Shown: in pieces, positions 34,971 through 48,050 of the stretch
Layout: each line of letters starts with the position of its first letter
Position numbering within the stretch: position 1 is the stretch's first letter
Source: Petrolisthes cinctipes
Lineage: Eukaryota > Arthropoda > Malacostraca > Decapoda > Porcellanidae
Direction: 5' to 3'
DNA length: 64,000 nucleotides
Assembly (NCBI GenBank): GCA_033782935.1
Contig: JAWQEG010000084.1
Span: forward strand, 1,178,001 to 1,242,000
Notes under the pieces: generated by a model
The model's database searches: none
What the model was told of the DNA's origin: nothing
The model's input: only the letters and a program-made list of their open reading frames with translations
Position numbers and translations under genes: made by a program

Positions 34971-37900
34971 TGTACAGATCGCTTCTGGGACCCCTAAATA
35001 TCGAATTTTCGGGTGTTTTGGGACTGAATTTGAGATATCGACTTTTTGGCACCTAAAAGATCGATTTTCAGCATGTTTTTAGCCTATATTTTGAAAATAT
35101 TCTAGCACTGAGTAGGCATGTACAGATTGCTTTTGGGACCCCAAAATATTGAATTTTCGGGTGTTTTGAGCCTGAATTTGAGATATAAACGGGTACAGAA
35201 GATACATGCACATATTGACTTTGGGCACCAAAAATATCGATTTTCTGCATGTTTTGGGCCTGAATTTTGAAAATACTCTAACACGGAGTAGGCATGTACA
35301 GATCGCTTCTGGGACCCCATAATATCGAATTTTCGGGTGTTTAGGGCCAGAATTTGAGATATAAACGGGTACAGAAGATGCATGCACATATCGACTTTTG
35401 GGCACCTAAAAGATCGATTTTCAGTATGTTTTTGGCCTGTATTTTGAAAATACTCTAACACGGAGTAAGCATGTACAGATACCTACTGGGATCTCTAAAT
35501 ATCGAATTTTCGGGTGTTTTGGGACTGAATTTGAGATATCGATTTTTTGGCACCTAAAATGTCGATTTTTAGCATGTTTTTAGCCTATATTTTGAAAATA
35601 TTCTAGCACTGTGTAGGCATGTACAGATTGCTTCTGGGACCCCAAAATATTGAATTTTCGGAGGTTTTGAGCCTGAATTTGAGATATAAACGGGTACAGA
35701 AGATACATGCACATATTGACTTTGGGCATCTAAAATATCGATTTTCAGTATGTTTTGAGCATGTATTTTGAAAATACTCTAACACGGAGTAGGCATATAC
35801 AGATCGCTTCTGGGACCCCCTAAATATCGAATTTTCGGGTGTTTTGGGACTGAATTTGAGATATCGACTTTTTGGCACCTAAAAGATCGATTTTTAGCAT
35901 GTTTTTAGCCTTTTTTTTTTAAAATATTCTAGCACTGTGTAGGCATGTACAGATTGCTTCTGGGACCCCAAAATATTGAATTTTCGGGTGTTTTGAGCCT
36001 GAATTTGAGATATAAACGGGTACAGAAGATACATGCACATATTGACTTTGGGCATCTAAAATATCGATTTTCAGCATGTTTTGGGCCTGTATTTTGAAAA
36101 TACTCTAACACTGAGTAGGCATGTACAGATTGCTTCTGGGACCCCAAAATATTGAATTTTCGGGTGTTTTGAGCCTGAATTTGAGATATAAACGGGTACT
36201 GAAGATGCATGCACATATCGACTTTTGTGCACCTAAAAGATCGATTTTCAGTATGTTTTGAGCATGTATTTTGAAAATACTCTAACACGGAGTAGGCATG
36301 TACAGATAGCTTCTGGGACCCCTAAATATCGAATTTTCCGGTGTTTTGGGACTGAATTTGAGATATCGACTTTTTGGCTCCTAAAAGATCGATTTTCATC
36401 ATGTTTTTAGCCTATATTTTGAAAATATTCTAGCACTGAGTAGGCATGTACAGATTGCTTCTGGGACCCCAAAATATTGAATTTTCGGGTGTTTTGAACC
36501 TGAATTTGAGATATAAACGGGTACAGAAGATACATGCACATATTGACTTTGGGCACCAAAAATATCGATTTTCTGCATGTTTTGGGCCTGAATTTTGAAA
36601 ATACTCTAACACTGAGTAGGCATGTACAGATTGCTTCTGGGACCCCAAAATATTGAATTTTCGGGTGTTTTGAGCCTGAATTTGAGATATAAACGGGTAC
36701 TGAAGATGCATGCACATATCGACTTTTGTGCACCTAAAAGATCGATTTTCAGTATGTTTTGAGCATGTATTTTGAAAATACTCTAACACGGAGTAGGCAT
36801 GTACAGATCGCTTCTGGGACCCCTAAATATCGAATTTTCGGGTGTTTTGGGACTGAATTTGAGATATCGACTTTTTGGCACCTAAAAGATCGATTTTCAG
36901 CATGTTTTTAGCCTATATTTTGAAAATATTCTAGCACTGAGTAGGCATGTACAGATTGCTTCTGGGACCCCAAAATATTGAATTTTCGGGTGTTTTGAGC
37001 TTGAATTTGAGATATAAACGGGTACAGAAGATACATGCAGATATTGACTTTGGGCACCAAAAATATCGATTTTCTGCATGTTTTGGGCCTGAATTTTGAA
37101 AATACTCTAACACGGAGTAGGCATGTACAGATTGCTTCTGGGACCCCAAAATATCGAATTTTCAGGTGTTTAGGGCCAGAATTTGAGATATAAACGGGTA
37201 CAGAAGATGCATGCACATATCGACTTTTGGGCACCTAAAAGATCGATTTTCAGTATGTTTTTGGCCTGTATTTTGAAAATACTCTAACACGGAGTAAGCA
37301 TGTACAGATACCTTCTGGGATCTCTAAATATCGAATTTTCGGGTGTTTTGGGACTGAATTTGAGATATCGATTTTTTGGCACCTAAAATGTCGATTTTTA
37401 GCATGTTTTTAGCCTATATTTTGAAAATATTCTAGCACTGTGTAGGCATGTACAGATTGCTTCTGGGACCCCAAAATATTGAATTTTCGGGTGTTTTGAG
37501 CCTGAATTTGAGATATAAACGGGTACAGAAGATACATGCACATATTGACTTTGGGCATCTAAAATATCGATTTTCAGCATGTTTTGGGCCTGTATTTTGA
37601 AAATACTCTAACACTGAGTAGGCATGTACAGATTGCTTCTGGGACCCCAAAATATTGAATTTTCGGGTGTTTTGAGCCTGAATTTGAGATATAAACGGGT
37701 ACTGAAGATGCATGCACATATCGACTTTTGTGCACCTAAAAGATCGATTTTCAGTATGTTTTGAGCATGTATTTTGAAAATACTCTAACACGGAGTAGGC
37801 ATGTACAGATCGCTTCTGGGACCCCTAAATATCGAATTTTCGGGTGTTTTGGGACTGAATTTGAGATATCGACTTTTTGGCACCTAAAAGATCGATTTTC

Positions 37901-39430
37901 AGCATGTTTTTAGCCTATATTTTGAAAATATTCTAGCACTGAGTAGGCATGTACAGATTGCTTTTGGGACCCCAAAATATTGAATTTTCGGGTGTTTTGA
38001 GCCTGAATTTGAGATATAAACGGGTACAGAAGATACATGCACATATTGACTTTGGGCACCAAAAATATCGATTTTCTGCATGTTTTGGGCCTGAATTTTG
38101 AAAATACTCTAACACGGAGTAGGCATGTACAGATCGCTTCTGGGACCCCAAAATATCGAATTTTCGGGTGTTTAGGGCCAGAATTTGAGATATAAACGGG
38201 TACAGAAGATGCATGCACATATCGACTTTTGGGCACCTAAAAGATCGATTTTCAGTATGTTTTTGGCCTGTATTTTGAAAATACTCTAACACGGAGTAAG
38301 CATGTACAGATACCTTCTGGGATCTCTAAATATCGAATTTTCGGGTGTTTTGGGACTGAATTTGAGATATCGATTTTTTGGCACCTAAAATGTCGATTTT
38401 TAGCATGTTTTTAGCCTATATTTTGAAAATATTCTAGCACTGTGTAGGCATGTACAGATTGCTTCTGGGACCCCAAAATATTGAATTTTCGGAGATTTTG
38501 AGCCTGAATTTGAGATATAAACGGGTACAGAAGATACATGCACATATTGACTTTGGGCATCTAAAATATCGATTTTCAGTATGTTTTGAGCATGTATTTT
38601 GAAAATACTCTAACACGGAGTAGGCATGTACAGATCGCTTCTGGGACCCCTAAATATCGAATTTTCGGGTGTTTTGGGACTGAATTTGAGATATCGACTT
38701 TTTGGCACCTAAAAGATCGATTTTTAGCATGTTTTTAGCCTATATTTTGAAAATATTCTAGCACTGAGTAGGCATGTACAGATTGCTTCTGGGACCCCAA
38801 AATATTGAATTTTCGGGTGTTTTGAGCCTGAATTTGAGATATAAACGGGTACAGAAGATACATGCACATATTGACTTTGGGCATCTAAAATATCGATTTT
38901 CAGCATGTTTTGGGCCTGTATTTTGAAAATACTCTAACACTGAGTAGGCATGTACAGATTGCTTCTGGGACCCCAAAATATTGAATTTTCGGGTGTTTTG
39001 AGCCTGAATTTGAGATATAAACGGGTACTGAAGATGCATGCACATATCGACTTTTGTGCACCTAAAAGATCGATTTTCAGTATGTTTTGAGCATGTATTT
39101 TGAAAATACTCTAACACGGAGTAGGCATGTACAGATCGCTTCTGGGACCCCTAAATATCGAATTTTCGGGTGTTTTGGGACTGAATTTGAGATATCGACT
39201 TTTTGGCTCCTAAAAGATCGATTTTCATCATGTTTTTAGCCTATATTTTGAAAATATTCTAGCACTGAGTAGGCATGTACAGAGTTCTTCTGGGACCCCA
39301 AAATATTGAATTTTCGGGTGTTTTGAGCCTGAATTTGAGATATAAACGGGTACAGAAGATACATGCACATATTGACTTTGGGCACCAAAAATATCGATTT
39401 TCTGCATGTTTTGGGCCTGAATTTTGAAAA
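34550..39430. repeat. 2831 bp period block
   Basis: Offset 2831 holds from about 34550 and changes to 2829 after small indels near 35.8-35.9 kb; it ends near 39430. Shared marks include ttttctgcatg, cggagtaagcatg, gggatctctaaat, the cggag(g/a)tttt A1/D hybrid (35617 and 38448), and ggctcctaaaag with cgattttcatcatg near 36376 and 39205. Confidence 0.78.
35911..35920. other. T10 run in a C monomer
   Basis: Ten T follow gtttttagcc where tatattttga is expected; the flanking aaaatattc is one base longer than usual. The dyad arm is lost. The homologous place at 38742 in the offset-2831 copy is normal. Confidence 0.85.
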
Positions 39431-41330
39431 TACTCTAACACGGAGTAGGCATGTACAGATCGCTTCTGGGACCCCAAAATATCGAATTTTCGGGTGTTTA
39501 GGTCCAGAATTTGAGATATAAACGGGTACAGAAGATGCATGCACATATCGACTTTTGGGCACCTAAAAGATCGATTTTCAGTATGTTTTTGGCCTGTATT
39601 TTGAAAATACTCTAACACGGAGTAAGCATGTACAGATACCTTCTCGGACCTCTAAATATCGAATTTTCGGGCGTTTTGGGACTGAATTTGAGATATCGAT
39701 TTTTTGGCACCTAAAATGTCGATTTTTAGCATGTTTTTAGCCTATATTTTGAAAATATTCTAGCACTGTGTAGGCATGTACAGATTGCTTCTGGGACCCC
39801 AAAATATTGAATTTTCGGGTGTTTTGAGCCTGAATTTGAGATATAAACGGGTACAGAAGATACATGCACATATTGACTTTGGGCATCTAAAATATCGATT
39901 TTCAGTATGTTTTGAGCATGTATTTTGAAAATACTCTAACACGGAGTAGGCATGTACAGATCGCTTCTGGGACCCCTAAATATCGAATTTTCGGGTGTTT
40001 TGGGACTGAATTTGAGATATCGACTTTTTGGCACCTAAAAGATCGATTTTTAGCATTTATTTTGAAAATATTCTAGCACTGAGTAGGCATGTACAGATTG
40101 CTTCTAGGACCCCAAAATATTGAATTTTCGGGTGTTTTGAGCCTGAATTTGAGATATAAACGGGTACAGAAGATACATGCACATATTGACTTTGGGCACC
40201 AAAAATATCGGTTTTCAGCATGTTTTGGGCCTGAATTTTGAAAATACTCTAACACGGAGTAGGCATGTACAGATCGCTTCTGGGACCCCAAAAATTCGAA
40301 TTTTCGGGTGTTTAGGGCCAGAATTTGAGATATAAACGGGTACAGAAGATGAATGCACATATCAACTTTTGGGCACCTAAAAGATCGATTTTCAGTATGT
40401 TTTTGGCCTGTATTTTGAAAATACTCTAACACGGAGTAGGCATGTACAGATACCTTCTGGGACCTCTAAATATCGAATTTTCGGGTGTTTTGGGACTGAA
40501 TTTGAGATATCGATTTTTTGGCACCTAAAATGTCGATTTTTAGCATGTTTTTAGCCTATATTTTGAAAATATTCTAGCACTGTGTAGGCATGTACAGATT
40601 GCTTCTGGGACCCCAAAATATTGAATTTTCGGGTGTTTTGAGAATGAATTTGAGATATAAAAGGGTACAGAAGATACATGAACATATTGACTTTGGGCAT
40701 CTAAAATATCGATTTTCAGCATGTTTTGGGCCAGTATTTTGAAAATACTCTAACACTGAATAAGCATGTACAGATTGCTTCTGGGACCCCAAAATATTGA
40801 ATTTTCGGGTGTTTTGAGCCTGAATTTGATATATAAACGGGTACTGAAGATGCATGCACATATCGACTTTTGTGCACCTAAAAGATCGATTTTCAGTATG
40901 TTTTGAGCATGTATTTTGAAAATACTCTAACACGGAGTAGGCATGTACAGATCGCTTCTGGGACCCCTAAATATCGAATTTTCGGGTGTTTTGGGACTGA
41001 ATTTGAGATATCGACTTTTTGGCACCTAAAAGATCGATTTTTAGCATGTTTTTAGCCTATATTTTGAAAATATTCTAGCACTGAGTAGGCATGTACAGAT
41101 TGCTTCTGGGACCCCAAAATATTGAATTTTCGGGTGTTTTGAGCCTGAATTTGAGATATAAACGGGTACAGAAGATATATGCACATATTGACTTTGGGCA
41201 CCAAAAATATCGATTTTCAGCATGTTTTGGGCCTGAATTTTGAAAATACTCTAACACGGAGTAGACATGTACAGATCGCTTCTGGGACCCCAAAATATCG
41301 AATTTTCGGGTGTTTAGGGCCAGAATTTGA
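37920..41330. repeat. Recurrent cassette, copy I
   Basis: It matches copy III at offset 18840 from about 37920, and copy II at offset 8650 from about 38625. After an 11 bp deletion near 40057 the offset to II becomes 8661. Marks: ggctcctaaaag, cattttcatcatg-type change near 39225, ccttctcggacctc with cgggcgtttt near 39641, gcttctagg, atatcggttttcagc, aaaaattcgaatt, tataaaagggtac, gggccagtatttt and cactgaataagc. The match stops within aaacgggtac near 41330. Confidence 0.83.
39948..40084. repeat. 137 bp C2 monomer with 11 bp deletion
   Basis: tagcatttattttg replaces tagcatgtttttagcctttattttg, a loss of gtttttagcct. Copy II of the cassette, near 48711, and copy III keep the 11 bases, so the deletion is private to copy I. 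Confidence 0.88.
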
Positions 41331-41764
41331 GATATAAACGGGTACCGAAGATGCATGCACATATCGACTTTTGGGCACCTAAAATATCGATTTTCAGCAT
41401 GTTTTGGGCCTGTATTTTGAAAATACTCTAACACTGAGTAGGCATGTACAGATTGCTTCTGGGACCCCCAAATATTGTATTTTCGGGTGTTTTGAGCCTG
41501 AATTTTAGATATAAACGGGTACTGAAGATGCATGCACATATCAACTTTTGTTCACCTAAAAGATCGATTTTCAGTATGTTTTGAGCATGTATTTTGAAAA
41601 TACTCTAACACGGAGTAACCATGTACAGATACCTTCTGGGATCTCTAAATATCGAATTTTCGGGTGTTTTGGGACTGAATTTGAGATATCGATTTTTTGG
41701 CACCTTTAATGTCGATTTTTAGCATGTTTTTAGCCTATATTTTGAAAATATTCTAGCACTGTGT

Positions 41765-43414
41765 AGGCATGTACAGATTGCTTCTGGGACCCCAAAATAT
41801 TGAATTTTCGGAGGTTTTGAGCCTGAATTTGAGATATAAACGGGTACAGAAGATACATGCACATATTGACTTTGGGCATCAAAAATATCGATTTTCAGTA
41901 TGTTTTGAGCATGTATTTTGAAAATACTCTAAGACGGAGTAGTCATGTACAGATCGCTTCTGGGACCCCTAAATATCGAATTTTCGGGTGTTTTGGGACT
42001 GAATTTGAGATATCGACTTTTTGGCACCTAAAAGATCGATTTTTAGCATGTTTTTAGCCTATATTTTGAAAATATTCTAGCACTGAGTAGGCATGTACAG
42101 ATTGCTTCTGGGACCCCAAAATATTGAATTTTCGGGTGTTTTGAGCCTGAATTTGAGATATAAACGGGTACAGAAGATACATGCACATATTGACTTTGGG
42201 CATCTAAAATATCGATTTTCAGCATGTTTTGGGCCTGTATTTTGAAAATACTCTAACACTGAGTAGGCATGTACAGATTGCTTCTGGGACCCCAAAATAT
42301 TGAATTTTCGGGTGTTTTGAGCCTGAATTTGATATATAAACGGGTACTGAAGATGCATGCACATATCGACTTTTGTGCACCTAAAAGATCGATTTTCAGT
42401 ATGTTTTGAGCATGTATTTTGAAAATACTCTAACACGGAGTAAGCATGTACAGATCGCTTCTGGGACCCCTAAATATCGAATTTTCGGGTGTTTTGGGAC
42501 TGAATTTGAGATATCGACTTTTTGGCACCTAAAAGATCGATTTTTAGCATGTTTTTAGCCTATATTTTGAAAATATTCTAGCACTGAGTAGGCATGTACA
42601 GATTGCTTCTGGGACCCCAAAATATTGAATTTTCGGAGGTTTTGAGCCTGAATTTGAGATATAAACGGGTACAGAAGATACATGCACATATTGACTTTGG
42701 GCATCAAAAATATCGATTTTCAGTATGTTTTGAGCATGTATTTTGAAAATACTCTAACACGGAGTAGTCATGTACAGATCGCTTCTGGGACCCCTAAATA
42801 TCGAATTTTCGGGTGTTTTGGGACTGAATTTGAGATATCGACTTTTTGGCACCTAAAAGATCGATTTTTAGCATGTTTTTAGCCTATATTTTGAAAATAT
42901 TCTAGCACTGAGTAGGCATGTACAGATTGCTTCTGGGACCCCAAAATATTGAATTTTCGGGTGTTTTGAGCCTGAATTTGAGATATAAACGGGTACAGAA
43001 GATACATGCACATATTGACTTTGGGCATCTAAAATATCGATTTTCAGCATGTTTTGGGCCTGTATTTTGAAAATACTCTAACACTGAGTAGGCATGTACA
43101 GATTGCTTCTGGGACCCCAAAATATTGAATTTTCGGGTGTTTTGAGCCTGAATTTGATATATAAACGGGTACTGAAGATGCATGCACATATCGACTTTTG
43201 TGCACCTAAAAGATTGATTTTCAGTATGTTTTGAGCATGTATTTTGAAAATACTCTAACACGGAGTAGGCATGTACAGATCGCTTCTGGGACCCCTAAAT
43301 ATCGAATTTTCGGGTGTTTTGGGACTGAATTTGAGATATCGACTTTTTGGCACCTAAAAGATCGATTTTTAGCATGTTTTTAGCCTATATTTTGAAAATA
43401 TTCTAGCACTGAGT
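41765..43414. repeat. 825 bp pentamer, two copies
   Basis: The unit A1/D hybrid, C2, A1, D, C2 (176+148+176+177+148) occurs at 41765-42589 and 42590-43414. Both carry ttcggaggtttt, gggcatcaaaaatatcg and gtagtcatg. This pentamer forms the first part of the 1502 bp nonamer. Confidence 0.87.
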
Positions 43415-44091
43415 AGGCATGTACAGATTGCTTCTGGGACCCCAAAATATTGAATTTTCGGGTGTTTTGAGCCTGAATTTGAGATATAAACGGGTACAGA
43501 AGATACATGCACATATTGACTTTGGACACCAAAAATATCGATTTTCAGCATGTTTTGGGCCTGAATTTTGAAAATACTCTAACACGGAGTAGACATGTAC
43601 AGATCGCTTCTGGGACCCCAAAATATCGAATTTTCGGGTGTTTAGGGCCAGAATTTGAGATATAAACGGGTACAGAAGATACATGCACATATTGACTTTG
43701 GGCATCTAAAATATCGATTTTCAGCATGTTTTGGGCCTGTATTTTGAAAATACTCTAACACTGAGTAGGCATGTACAGATTGCTTCTGGGACCCCCAAAT
43801 ATTGAATTTTCGGGTGTTTTGAGCCTGAATTTTAGATATAAACGGGTACTGAAGATGCATGCAAATATCAACTTTTGTTCACCTAAAAGATCGATTTTCA
43901 GTATGTTTTGAGCATGTATTTTGAAAATACTCTAACACGGAGTAACCATGTACAGATACCTTCTGGGATCTCTAAATATCGAATTTTCGGGTGTTTTGGG
44001 ACTGAATTTGAGATATCGATTTTTTGGCACCTAAAATGTCGATTTTTAGCATGTTTTTAGCCTATATTTTGAAAATATTCTAGCACTGTGT
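42590..44091. repeat. 1502 bp nonamer, copy 1
   Basis: Nine monomers placed by anchor: A1/D hybrid 42590, C2 42766, A1 42914, D 43090, C2 43267, A2 43415, B/A1 hybrid 43591, D variant 43767, C1 43944. Their lengths are 176, 148, 176, 177, 148, 176, 176, 177 and 148, which sum to 1502. Marks: gtagtcatg, gtagacatg, gggacccccaaat, gaattttagat, cttttgttcacc and gtaaccatg. Confidence 0.92.
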
Positions 44092-45593
44092 AGGCATGTA
44101 CAGATTGCTTCTGGGACCCCAAAATATTGAATTTTCGGAGGTTTTGAGCCTGAATTTGAGATATAAACGGGTACAGAAGATACATGCACATATTGACTTT
44201 GGGCATCAAAAATATCGATTTTCAGTATGTTTTGAGCATGTATTTTGAAAATACTCTAACACGGAGTAGTCATGTACAGATCGCTTCTGGGACCCCTAAA
44301 TATCGAATTTTCGGGTGTTTTGGGACTGAATTTGAGATATCGACTTTTTGGCACCTAAAAGATCGATTTTTAGCATGTTTTTAGCCTATATTTTGAAAAT
44401 ATTCTAGCACTGAGTAGGCATGTACAGATTGCTTCTGGGACCCCAAAATATTGAATTTTCGGGTGTTTTGAGCCTGAATTTGAGATATAAACGGGTACAG
44501 AAGATACATGCACATATTGACTTTGGGCATCTAAAATATCGATTTTCAGCATGTTTTGGGCCTGTATTTTGAAAATACTCTAACACTGAGTAGGCATGTA
44601 CAGATTGCTTCTGGGACCCCAAAATATTGAATTTTCGGGTGTTTTGAGCCTGAATTTGATATATAAACGGGTACTGAAGATGCATGCACATATCGACTTT
44701 TGTGCACCTAAAAGATCGATTTTCAGTATGTTTTGAGCATGTATTTTGAAAATACTCTAACACGGAGTAGGCATGTACAGATCGCTTCTGGGACCCCTAA
44801 ATATCGAATTTTCGGGTGTTTTGGGACTGAATTTGAGATATCGACTTTTTGGCACCTAAAAGATCGATTTTTAGCATGTTTTTAGCCTATATTTTGAAAA
44901 TATTCTAGCACTGAGTAGGCATGTACAGATTGCTTCTGGGACCCCAAAATATTGAATTTTCGGGTGTTTTGAGCCTGAATTTGAGATATAAACGGGTACA
45001 GAAGATACATGCACATATTGACTTTGGGCACCAAAAATATCGATTTTCAGCATGTTTTGGGCCTGAATTTTGAAAATACTCTAACACGGAGTAGTCATGT
45101 ACAGATCGCTTCTGGGACCCCAAAATATCGAATTTTCGGGTGTTTAGGGCCAGAATTTGAGATACAAACGGGTACAGAAGATACATGCACATATTGACTT
45201 TGGGCATCTAAAATATCGATTTTCAGCATGTTTTGGGCCTGTATTTTGAAAATACTCTAACACTGAGTAGGCATGTACAGATTGCTTCTGGGACCCCCAA
45301 ATATTGAATTTTCGGGTGTTTTGAGCCTGAATTTTAGATATAAACGGGTACTGAAGATGCATGCACATATCAACTTTTGTTCACCTAAAAGATCGATTTT
45401 CAGTATGTTTTGAGCATGTATTTTGAAAATACTCTAACACGGAGTAACCATATACAGATGCCTTCTGGGATCTCTAAATATCGAATTTTCGGGTGTTTTG
45501 GGACTGAATTTGAGATATCGATTTTTTGGCACCTAAAATGTCGATTTTTAGCATGTTTTTAGCCTATATTTTGAAAATATTCTAGCACTGTCT
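44092..45593. repeat. 1502 bp nonamer, copy 2
   Basis: Same nine monomers at offset 1502. Private changes include gtagtcatg instead of gtagacatg near 45091, gatacaaacgg near 45164, and gtaaccatatac with gatgcc near 45445. Confidence 0.92.
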
Positions 45594-47095
45594 AGGCATG
45601 TACAGATTGCTTCTGGGACCCCAAAATATTGAATTTTCGGAGGTTTTGAGCCTGAATTTGAGATATAAACGGGTACAGAAGATACATGCACATATTGACT
45701 TTGGGCATCAAAAATATCGATTTTCAGTATGTTTTGAGCATGTGTTTTGAAAATACTCTAACACGGAGTAGTCATGTACAGATCGCTTCTGGGACCCCTA
45801 AATATCGAATTTTCGGGTGTTTTGGGACTGAATTTGAGATATCGACTTTTTGGCACCTAAAAGATCGATTTTTAGCATGTTTTTAGCCTATATTTTGAAA
45901 ATATTCTAGCACTGAGTAGGCATGTACAGATTGCTTCTGGGACCCCAAAATATTGAATTTTCGGGTGTTTTGAGCCTGAATTTGAGATATAAACGGGTAC
46001 AGAAGATACATGCACATATTGACTTTGGGCATCTAAAATATCGATTTTCAGCATGTTTTGGGCCTGTATTTTGAAAATACTCTAACACTGAGTAGGCATG
46101 TACAGATTGCTTCTGGGACCCCAAAATATTGAATTTTCGGGTGTTTTGAGCCTGAATTTGAGATATAAACGGGTACTGAAGATGCATGCACATATCGACT
46201 TTTGTGCACCTAAAAGATCGATTTTCAGTATGTTTTGAGCATGTATTTTGAAAATACTCTAACACGGAGTAGGCATGTACAGATCGCTTCTGGGACCCCT
46301 AAATATCGAATTTTCGGGTGTTTTGGGACTGAATTTGAGATATCGACTTTTTGGCTCCTAAAAGATCGATTTTCATCATGTTTTTAGCCTATATTTTGAA
46401 AATATTCTACCACTGAGTAGGCATGTACAGATTGCTTCTGGGACCCCAAAATATTGAATTTTCGGGTGTTTTGAGCCTGAATTTGAGATATAAACGGGTA
46501 CAGAAGATACATGCACATATTGACTTTGGGCACCAAAAATATCGATTTTCAGCATGTTTTGGGCCTGAATTTTGAAAATACTCTAACACGGAGTAGACAT
46601 GTACAGATCGCTTCAGGGACCCCAAAATATCGAATTTTCGGGTGTTTAGGGCCAGAATTTGAGATATAAACGGGTACAGAAGATACATGCACATATTGAC
46701 TTTGGGCATCTAAAATATCGATTTTCAGCATGTTTTGGGCCTGTATTTTGAAAATACTCTAACACTGAGTAGGCATGTACAGATTGCTTCTGGGACCCCC
46801 AAATATTGAATTTTCGGGTGTTTTGAGCCTGAATTTTAGATATAAACGGGTACTGAAGATGCATGCACATATCAACTTTTGTTCACCTAAAAGATCGATT
46901 TTCAGTATGTTTTGAGCATGTATTTTGAAAATACTCTAACACGGAGTAACCATGTACAGATGCCTTCTGGGATCTCTAAATATCGAATTTTCGGGTGTTT
47001 TGTTACTGAATTTGAGATATCGATTTTTTGGCACCTAAAATGTCGATTTTTAGCATGTTTTTAGCCTATATTTTGAAAATATTCTAGCACTGTGT
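45594..47095. repeat. 1502 bp nonamer, copy 3
   Basis: Same nine monomers. Private changes include tgtgttttg near 45741, ggctcctaaaag with attttcatcatg near 46355-46380, attctaccactg near 46404, and cttcaggg near 46613. Confidence 0.91.
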
Positions 47096-48050
47096 AGGCA
47101 TGTACAGATTGCTTCTGGGACCCCAAAATATTGAATTTTCGGATTTTTTGAGCCTGAATTTGAGATATAAACGGGTACAGAAGATACATGCACATATTGA
47201 CTTTGGGCATCAAAAATATCGATTTTCAGTATGTTTTGAGCATGTATTTTGAAAATACTCTAACACGGAGTAGTCATGTACAGATCGCTTCTGGGACCCC
47301 TAAATATCGAATTTTCGGGTGTTTTGGGACTGAATTTGAGATATCGACTTTTTGGCACCTAAAAGATCGATTTTTAGCATGTTTTTAGCCTATATTTTGA
47401 AAATATTCTAGCACTGAGTAGGCATGTACAGATTGCTTCTGGGACCCCAAAATATTGAATTTTCGGGTGTTTTGAGCCTGAATTTGAGATATAAACGGGT
47501 ACAGAAGATACATGCACATATTGACTTTGGGCATCTAAAATATCGATTTTCAGCATGTTTTGGGCCTGTATTTTGAAAATACTCTAACACTGAGTAGGCA
47601 TGTACAGATTGCTTCTGGGACCCCAAAATATTGAATTTTCGGGTGTTTTGAGCCTGAATTTGAGATATAAACGGGTACTGAAGATGCATGCACATATCGA
47701 CTTTTGTGCACCTAAAAGATCGATTTTCAGTATGTTTTGAGCATGTATTTTGAAAATACTCTAACACGGAGTAGGCATGTACAGATCGCTTCTGGGACCC
47801 CTAAATATCGAATTTTCGGGTGTTTTGGGACTGAATTTGAGATATCGACTTTTTGGCTCCTAAAAGATCGATTTTCATCATGTTTTTAGCCTATATTTTG
47901 AAAATATTCTACCACTGAGTAGGCATGTACAGATTGCTTCTGGGACCCCAAAATATTGAATTTTCGGGTGTTTTGAGCCTGAATTTGAGATATAAACGGG
48001 TACAGAAGATACATGCACATATTGACTTTGGGCACCAAAAATATCGATTT
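47096..48050. repeat. 1502 bp nonamer, copy 4 (partial)
   Basis: It continues the nonamer through the ggctcc, tcatcatg and attctaccactg marks shared with copy 3. The identity then stops near 48050, where ttttctgcatg replaces ttttcagcatg and the recurrent cassette takes over. The overlap with cassette copy II shows the hand-over point. Confidence 0.86.
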
